Below are positions 58,842-64,000 of a DNA stretch of 64,000 bases, piece by piece. The number at the start of each line of letters is the position of its first letter. Position 1 is the stretch's first letter. Location: contig NC_019903.1 in assembly GCF_000243135.2 (NCBI RefSeq), positions 1,340,001-1,404,000 of the forward strand, read 5' to 3'. Made by a program: the position numbers and the translations under genes. Origin of the DNA: Desulfitobacterium dichloroeliminans LMG P-21439. Its GTDB lineage: Bacteria; Bacillota; Desulfitobacteriia; Desulfitobacteriales; Desulfitobacteriaceae. Below the pieces are notes generated by a model. The model did no database searches, was not told where the DNA came from, and saw only the letters and a list, made by a program, of their open reading frames with translations.

Positions 58842-59063
58842 TTGAGTGGAAGGTCGAGGTTCTTGAGAAATTGTGTTTTCTGTAAAGGAAATCAAATCGG
58901 AAAGATCGGACGGAACCGATATTTCTGTTCAGATTGCTGTCGTGAGTGGACCGATGGGAGCATGGGAATCCGTATATTTACGATTGAACCTGATGGAGCA
59001 TTGAAAATGACAAGAAAGAGGATGCAAAAAGAGGACGCAATGGATCAGGAGGGGTTCGGATGA
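58842..59063 (+). CDS. Small zinc-ribbon protein
   Basis: A 73-residue protein. TTG 58842 with a weak binding site (TAGGT). The four cysteines C-V-F-C and C-S-D-C-C (about 11-32) form a zinc-ribbon type site. The last codons overlap the next gene (ATGA). It probably has a regulatory or binding role, but the family is unknown. Confidence 0.65.
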   Translation: MSGRSRFLRNCVFCKGNQIGKIGRNRYFCSDCCREWTDGSMGIRIFTIEPDGALKMTRKRMQKEDAMDQEGFG

Positions 59064-59356
59064 GAAACAAAATACTAATCGTTTTCCTTGTCCTCTTGGC
59101 CTTTTTGGCAGGAGTGTTCATCCCTAAGGGCATCGCGATGCTTCATCCCCCAGTATGGAGTCAAAGTTTACCCGTGTCTCAAAGGGAGTCGGTTACGCAA
59201 AATTCCGGGTCTTCTTCCTCCACTACGGATGGAAATGGAGCGGGGGGCATGTGGTATAGTCCCAGTCCCATGACCCCGAATTATAATCCTCTATTTGATT
59301 GGTATACTCTTCCTAAGGACCAATGTGAAAATGGTCGGAATGATTGGTGCTGGTAA
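59060..59356 (+). CDS. Membrane-anchored small protein
   Basis: A 98-residue protein overlapping the zinc-ribbon gene. Residues 4-28 are a signal or anchor helix; the rest is Ser/Thr/Pro-rich and ends N-D-W-C-W. No known family. Its Cys-Trp end recalls the G-C-W end of the DUF2680 protein nearby. Confidence 0.65.
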   Translation: MRNKILIVFLVLLAFLAGVFIPKGIAMLHPPVWSQSLPVSQRESVTQNSGSSSSTTDGNGAGGMWYSPSPMTPNYNPLFDWYTLPKDQCENGRNDWCW

Positions 59357-59441
59357 AGGGGATTTTATAATTGGAAAGTGAAATATCTAAAGTAAAATTT
59401 TAAAGAAGTAATTTTATGAAAACGTCGTGGAGTGATAGGAT

Positions 59442-60125
59442 ATGAGAATTTTAGTCGTCGATGATGATGAGCGAATCCGAGAGATTGTCCGCCTCTATCT
59501 GGAAGCGGAAGGCTATGACATTGAAGAAGCGGACAATGGGAATAGTGCTTTGGAGAAGGTTCGCAAGGACTCCTTCGATCTCGTTATTCTCGATTTGATG
59601 ATGCCGGGTCTCGATGGGTGGACGGTCTGCAAAGTCTTACGGAAAGAAACTCAAATTCCGATTATTATGTTGACCGCTAAAGGGGAGGAAAATGATCGGG
59701 TCCTAGGGTTTGATTTAGGAGCGGATGATTATGTCGTCAAACCCTTTAGTCCAAGAGAATTGAGCGCTCGGGTCAAGGCTGTTCTCCGTCGACTGGAAGG
59801 GGAACAGACCAAAGAGCATTTAATTTCCTACCCGGATTTTACCATCAATCAAATTACCCGCGAAGTGATTGTGGAGGGGACAGAGGTTAAGCTCACAACA
59901 AAAGAGTTTGATCTCCTGTTAGTTTTAGCCAAGAAGCCAAACCGGATCTTTACGCGCGATCAATTGCTGAACACGGTCTGGGAGTATGATTATTGCGGAG
60001 ATTCAAGAACGGTTGATACGCATATCAATCGTTTACGTTCAAAATTTGAGAGTCAAGTTGGGTTTAGCGACTTTATTCAAACCGTTAGAGGAGTGGGGTA
60101 CAAATTCGAATGGAGTGGTCATTAA
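59442..60125 (+). CDS. OmpR/PhoB-family response regulator
   Basis: A 227-residue regulator. Receiver domain with acidic D-D-D (7-9), phosphorylated Asp 51 (V-I-L-D-L-M-M-P) and Lys about 101. C-terminal winged helix (about 130-225: T-K-E-F-D-L-L, then S-R-T-V-D-T-H-I-N-R-L-R). It pairs with the kinase overlapping its end by 16 bases. It may bind the 11-bp repeats upstream. Confidence 0.9.
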   Translation: MRILVVDDDERIREIVRLYLEAEGYDIEEADNGNSALEKVRKDSFDLVILDLMMPGLDGWTVCKVLRKETQIPIIMLTAKGEENDRVLGFDLGADDYVVKPFSPRELSARVKAVLRRLEGEQTKEHLISYPDFTINQITREVIVEGTEVKLTTKEFDLLLVLAKKPNRIFTRDQLLNTVWEYDYCGDSRTVDTHINRLRSKFESQVGFSDFIQTVRGVGYKFEWSGH

Positions 60126-61570
60126 GAAAGAGCCTGATCCTTAAACTTTGGTTGACTATTGTGGGCCTCATCTTGGGAGTTTTTTTGCTTTCCGTTCTCA
60201 TTCAAGCCCAACAGATTCGGACCCTTATTTATAATCAACAGGCTAAATTTTATATTTACGAGGCTGAAGAAGTCGTTACGATTTACAATACTTATCAGGA
60301 TACGGATCCGACATTGCTTAAGGAAAGGTTTCAGATCCTAGGGAGTTTCCTAAACGCAGATATTGTGATCGCCGATCTTAATGGAGAGCATTTAGCGGGA
60401 CAGCCGATTAGCGCATCCCTCAAACGGATTCTACAGGAGCCTGGTTTTAAGGGGAAAATCGCCAGTGGAAATAATGTGGTTTACTCTGGAATCTTTCCGG
60501 GCGGAGAGATTGAAATGTTTCTCGTTGCCGTTCCCTTAAGAGTCCAAGAGCAAATCCTAGGAACCGTGGTCATATGTACTCCTTTATCCTTGATTAAGCA
60601 ACATGTTCATAGCTTATTATGGATTGCTTTTTGGGGGGCACTCCTTGGCATTATCTTAGCAACGATTCTCAGCATGTTCATTTCCCGAAAGCTGATACGA
60701 CCTCTTGTTAACATGGAAGAAACAGCAAAGAACATCGCGGAAGGGGATTTCGGCCGACAAATTGAGGTCGCTTCAGAAGATGAAGTCGGACGTTTGGCCC
60801 ATTCCTTTAATGTTATGTCCGCCGAACTCAAGGCGAAAATTGAAGCGATCGAACGATATGACCGCTTACGTCAGGAACTTTTGTCTGATGTTTCTCACGA
60901 ACTGCGGACTCCATTGACGGTAATCCAGGGATTTTCTGAGGCGGTCCTAGATGGGTTGGTGAAATCGAAAGAGCAAGAGCAACACTACTTAAAATTGATC
61001 ATTGACGAAAGCGAGAGGCTAAGACGCCTCGTGGATGATTTGCTCGACCTTAAGGCCTTAGAAGCGGTTGAAACCTTTGAGATGGATTATGTGGTTCTGA
61101 ATAAGCTCGTTCAGATCTCTGTCGAGCGTTTCAAGCAATTGGCTGAGTCGAGAGAGATTGAATTGGAGATTATTCTACCGGAAGAGCCGGTTACGATTTG
61201 GGGTAATAGTGATCGACTGAAGCAGGTGCTTACCAATTTAGTGGATAATGCGATTAAGCATTCCGAATTCGGTACGAAGGTAAGAATTCAACTTGGGTTT
61301 GAAAATGACTGGGCGTTCATCTCCGTAAAGGATCAAGGTCCGGGGATTCCTCAAGAGGAACTTGAAAATATCTGGGAACGGTTTTACAAAGTCGATAAGT
61401 CGAGGTCAAGACGTGGAACCGGCACCGGCTTAGGGCTTTCCATCGTGAAAAAGATTATTGAAATGCACAAAGGCAAAGTGTTGGCAAGAAGCAGACTCGG
61501 ATGGGGTACTGTTTTTACGGTTTATCTACCTTTAATTGTGGGAGACGAAAGTCAAGGAATAAATGAATAA
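60110..61570 (+). CDS. Sensor histidine kinase
   Basis: A 486-residue membrane kinase. Two transmembrane segments (about 10-32 and 166-190) bracket an extracellular sensor of about 130 residues. Then HAMP (about 190-245), HisKA with S-H-E-L-R-T-P (His 262), and the HATPase domain with N-L-V-D-N-A-I-K-H and G-T-G-L-G-L-S. The signal is unknown; being next to metal genes, it may sense envelope or metal stress. Confidence 0.92.
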   Translation: MEWSLRKSLILKLWLTIVGLILGVFLLSVLIQAQQIRTLIYNQQAKFYIYEAEEVVTIYNTYQDTDPTLLKERFQILGSFLNADIVIADLNGEHLAGQPISASLKRILQEPGFKGKIASGNNVVYSGIFPGGEIEMFLVAVPLRVQEQILGTVVICTPLSLIKQHVHSLLWIAFWGALLGIILATILSMFISRKLIRPLVNMEETAKNIAEGDFGRQIEVASEDEVGRLAHSFNVMSAELKAKIEAIERYDRLRQELLSDVSHELRTPLTVIQGFSEAVLDGLVKSKEQEQHYLKLIIDESERLRRLVDDLLDLKALEAVETFEMDYVVLNKLVQISVERFKQLAESREIELEIILPEEPVTIWGNSDRLKQVLTNLVDNAIKHSEFGTKVRIQLGFENDWAFISVKDQGPGIPQEELENIWERFYKVDKSRSRRGTGTGLGLSIVKKIIEMHKGKVLARSRLGWGTVFTVYLPLIVGDESQGINE

Positions 61571-61578
61571 CGTTTAAA

Positions 61579-61620
61579 GAAAGGGAAGGTCTGGGAATTT
61601 CCCGACTTTCTCAATTTTAT
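61579..61620 (+). terminator. Terminator-like hairpin
   Basis: AAGGTC-T-GGGAA and TTCCC-GACTTT form a stem with one bulge, followed by TCAATTTTAT. It lies after the kinase gene. Confidence 0.5.
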
Positions 61621-61657
61621 TTATAGGAGATATCGAATCATAAAAGGAGGTTGTACG

Positions 61658-63346
61658 TTGAAAATTAGTTTCAAATTTGGCCTGGCGAATTTAATTATGG
61701 TCTTTCTGATTATTACCTTAGGAAGTGCCTTCGTCATTACCGAGCAAAAAACAATCGAAGGATTTAATGACCTTGCCGAGAATAACTATCCCTTCCAAGT
61801 TCTACTTAAGGACATACAAGCCAATATACAAGGTCGAGGGATGAGTGAATTAAGCTTTATTGTGACACAGAATCCCCAGTATTTAGAGAAAATTTCACAG
61901 CGAACCAAGGTGATTCAAGCAAACATACAGCAAGCTAAAACTCTAAAGATTGATTCGGAAGAGCGAGAGAAAATTGACCTTCTTGAAAAGGAACTTGAAG
62001 CATATTTAAGGCTCAGTGAAACGGTCCAGCGTAACGTTCAGGAAAATGATCTAGAGGGTGCCCAAACGATTCATTATGGGGAAGAAATGATGGCTGCGGA
62101 TGACTTAATTAAGGATGTCGATAAACTCCTTGAACATAAGACAGAAGCTGTGGCTACGAACATCGGCAACATTCGGCAGATTTCATCACGAGGACTCATG
62201 CTTGCTTTCACAATCACCCTTATTTCCATTTTGATTGCTGCTTTAAGCTGGCTGTGGTTATCGAGAAGTATAGTCAGCCCTTTGAGGAATTTAACAGAGA
62301 TCAGTTCGAAAATAGCTCGTGGAGATTTGACATTAAAGTTGAATCGACGTGAAACGGCAAAAGATGAAGTGCAACTGTTGTCAAATCATTTTGGAATAAT
62401 GGTAGACAATCTACGTGAGTTGATTAGGCAGGTACAAAGCAATGCACAGACAGCAAAACAAACCGTCGATAGCCTAGCGGGTCAAATAGAAGGAGCCCAA
62501 GCTGCTTCCGAAGAAGTAGCGGCTTCGATTGAAGAAGTTGCAGGGCACTTGCATGCTCAACAAAATGGCATTGAGGGTATATTTAAAGCGGTTAATCGAA
62601 CAGCGGAGGGAATTATTCATATTGAACAGATGGAGAAAAATACGCTTGATGTGGTAAGGCAAAATAGAGAGCGAGCCTTATCGGGGAACACTATTAATTC
62701 TAAAGCAATAGCCCAGATGAAAAATATTGTTCTTCAAGAGCAACACATGACCGAAAAGATTCAACAACTCGTAATGGAATCAGGACAAATACAAAGTATT
62801 GTGGAAATTATTACAGGATTAGCAGCTCAGACGAATCTTTTGGCTTTAAATGCGGCCATCGAGGCAGCACGTGCCGGTACACACGGACAAGGATTTGCTG
62901 TGGTGGCAGAAGAGGTTAGAAAATTAGCGGAGCAATCTGCGCGCTCTGCCAAAGAAATCGCAGGGATTGGATCCTCCATTCGTGAAGGAATGCAAAATGT
63001 TGTGGACGTGATGCAGGTTACGACTCAGGTCGTGGAACAGGGGATGGAGAGTGTTCGGGAGTCTGGGGAAGGCTTTGAACACATTTTAAGTGCTTCGGAT
63101 GAAGCAGTGAGAACGGTTGAACAAGTAAATCAAGCAATCCAACGGATTACTTCTGAAGCTCGGGTCATTGAAAAAACGATACAGGAAATCGCTTTGGCGA
63201 GTCGGAGTGTGAATGAATCAACCGAACAGATTCAAGCGGGGAGTCAAGAAGAAGCCGCAACCATGACGGCTCTATCGAGCCAAATGTTCGATTTTGTATC
63301 CATTTTGCAAGATTTACAGAAAAGAGTTGACCAATTTAAAGTGTAA
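61658..63346 (+). CDS. Methyl-accepting chemotaxis protein
   Basis: A 562-residue chemoreceptor. TTG 61658 follows AAAAGGAGG. Transmembrane helices at about 7-28 and 190-212 enclose a four-helix-bundle sensor. HAMP follows, then the signalling domain with the hairpin tip A-A-Q-T-N-L-L-A-L-N-A-A-I-E-A-A-R-A-G. It would signal to CheA through CheW. No che genes are nearby. Confidence 0.92.
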   Translation: MKISFKFGLANLIMVFLIITLGSAFVITEQKTIEGFNDLAENNYPFQVLLKDIQANIQGRGMSELSFIVTQNPQYLEKISQRTKVIQANIQQAKTLKIDSEEREKIDLLEKELEAYLRLSETVQRNVQENDLEGAQTIHYGEEMMAADDLIKDVDKLLEHKTEAVATNIGNIRQISSRGLMLAFTITLISILIAALSWLWLSRSIVSPLRNLTEISSKIARGDLTLKLNRRETAKDEVQLLSNHFGIMVDNLRELIRQVQSNAQTAKQTVDSLAGQIEGAQAASEEVAASIEEVAGHLHAQQNGIEGIFKAVNRTAEGIIHIEQMEKNTLDVVRQNRERALSGNTINSKAIAQMKNIVLQEQHMTEKIQQLVMESGQIQSIVEIITGLAAQTNLLALNAAIEAARAGTHGQGFAVVAEEVRKLAEQSARSAKEIAGIGSSIREGMQNVVDVMQVTTQVVEQGMESVRESGEGFEHILSASDEAVRTVEQVNQAIQRITSEARVIEKTIQEIALASRSVNESTEQIQAGSQEEAATMTALSSQMFDFVSILQDLQKRVDQFKV

Positions 63347-63409
63347 GCTATTCCAAAATCAGGAGAAAAGGAAAAATTGACTATCATATAAATGAATAAC
63401 GTTAAAAGT

Positions 63410-63446
63410 AAAGGAGAAGGTCGAGATGGTGCTCGCCTTCTCCTTT
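63410..63446. terminator. Bidirectional terminator
   Basis: AAAGGAGAAGG and CCTTCTCCTTT, a perfect 11-bp stem (63410-63420 and 63436-63446), between the convergent MCP and minus-strand genes. Confidence 0.8.
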
Positions 63447-63452
63447 AAGTGT

Positions 63453-64000
63453 TTACCAGGAACGATAGCTACCTTGATTCGAATCATGATTTGAAGGGGA
63501 ATCTTGCCAGGAGTTCATAGGCTGGGAAGATTGATACTTTTGGTCATGTTCTGTATCAGAATTCCAGTTTCTTCCTTGGGTATCGTCCAAAGCGTTGGAA
63601 TGCGGCATCTGGCTCTGTTGAGGAGGATTTTGAGGGGAATTTTGAGGCCTGGATGGGGGTGTGTTCATGTTCGTAGTGGGAGGTGCGCTCATATTCATTG
63701 ATGACGAATTCTCTGAATGATCTGGAGCACTCGATGGCTTGTTCATATTCATAGATGGTGGTTTGTTTGGATTGCTCGGTCCCATCATCGATTGATTTTG
63801 CGGATTCCCGCCCTTTGAATTCCACGTCGGTTTCCACGGTTCGGAGCGGTCTTGGTTGTGGGTTTCATTGTTCATGGATTGCTGTGGTAACTTGATTTCA
63901 ATGCTTTCATTGGGGAAAAGGTCCGTTACATTGGTTTTGACGTCAGATAACGCTTTTTGCAGATTACCGCTTTGGATTGCATCAGGATGAAGGTCAATTC
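63453..64000 (-). CDS. Hypothetical Pro/Asn/Gln-rich protein, 5' partial
   Basis: The minus-strand frame ends at 63453 and stays open past the ATG at 63875 to the window edge, so the gene starts outside. The visible N-terminal part (I-D-L-H-P-D-A-I-Q-S-G-N-L-Q-K-A-L-S-D-V, then N-E-S-I-E-I-K-L-P) looks like a folded segment. The last 140 residues are a low-complexity tail rich in Pro, Asn, Gln, Ser and Met, ending Q-G-S-Y-R-S-W. Function unknown. Confidence 0.65.
   Translation of the reverse strand, partial: IDLHPDAIQSGNLQKALSDVKTNVTDLFPNESIEIKLPQQSMNNETHNQDRSEPWKPTWNSKGGNPQNQSMMGPSNPNKPPSMNMNKPSSAPDHSENSSSMNMSAPPTTNMNTPPSRPQNSPQNPPQQSQMPHSNALDDTQGRNWNSDTEHDQKYQSSQPMNSWQDSPSNHDSNQGSYRSW

Overview
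The window looks like part of a chromosome from an anaerobic, spore-forming Firmicute. The most likely group is Peptococcaceae or Desulfitobacteriaceae (Desulfosporosinus or Desulfitobacterium type). The basis is the CWB2 surface protein, the SpoVG-like protein, DUF2680 and DUF38xx family proteins, Gram-positive ribosome binding sites, and a probable selenoprotein gene. This taxonomic placement is inference. No rRNA or tRNA gene was seen.

Layout. (1) 1-10.3 kb is accessory chromosome: the end of an unknown protein, a CWB2 surface protein with a decayed relative downstream, an AraC/GyrI/DUF3788 regulator with a GyrI-like partner, and a type IV restriction locus (mcrB-mcrC plus a third, nuclease-like gene). 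(2) 10.4-about 53.5 kb is a large conjugative element, nearly all on the plus strand. It opens with small accessory and antirestriction genes (ArdA-like, Dam-type methylase, AbrB-like pair) and a 1535-residue SLH/Ig-repeat surface protein. SpoVG-like and YodL-like proteins follow. Next is a complete Tad/Flp-type pilus operon (21.7-31 kb). The type IV secretion genes (VirB2-, VirB6-, VirB3-, VirB4-like and an NlpC/P60 hydrolase) are interleaved with an HD-GYP gene, a DUF4406 gene, a C5 methyltransferase and two antisense cargo genes. An actin-like ParM/ParR partition pair, a probable oriT region, a ribbon-helix-helix relaxosome protein, a relaxase fused to Sel1 repeats, a primase and a VirD4-like coupling ATPase complete it. 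No integrase is visible; it may lie outside the window. (3) 53.5-64 kb returns to chromosome-like genes: a divergent probable selenoprotein gene, a Cd/Zn P-type ATPase with its ArsR-type regulator, a CDF zinc exporter, small exported or zinc-ribbon proteins, a two-component system, a chemoreceptor and a truncated Pro/Asn/Gln-rich protein.

How the parts work together. Relaxase, RHH protein and primase would process DNA at the gap 45221-45745. VirD4 would pass it to the VirB-like channel. The Tad pilus and the SLH/Ig protein probably help hold cells together. ArdA, Dam and Dcm would protect the DNA in the recipient. At the right flank, the selenoprotein and cadA genes have divergent promoters, each overlapped by a matching ArsR-type palindrome, so they probably form one metal-responsive regulon.

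The observations most worth following are: (a) a hidden minus-strand gene (53569-53895) with an in-frame UGA that reads as selenocysteine; (b) a recurring Met-rich C-terminal tail (Gly/Gln-x-Met-x-Met style) on about 14 unrelated cytoplasmic accessory proteins of the element but on none of its structural proteins; (c) a gene overprinted inside the Dcm methyltransferase gene; and (d) a Tad pilus operon built into a T4SS conjugative element.
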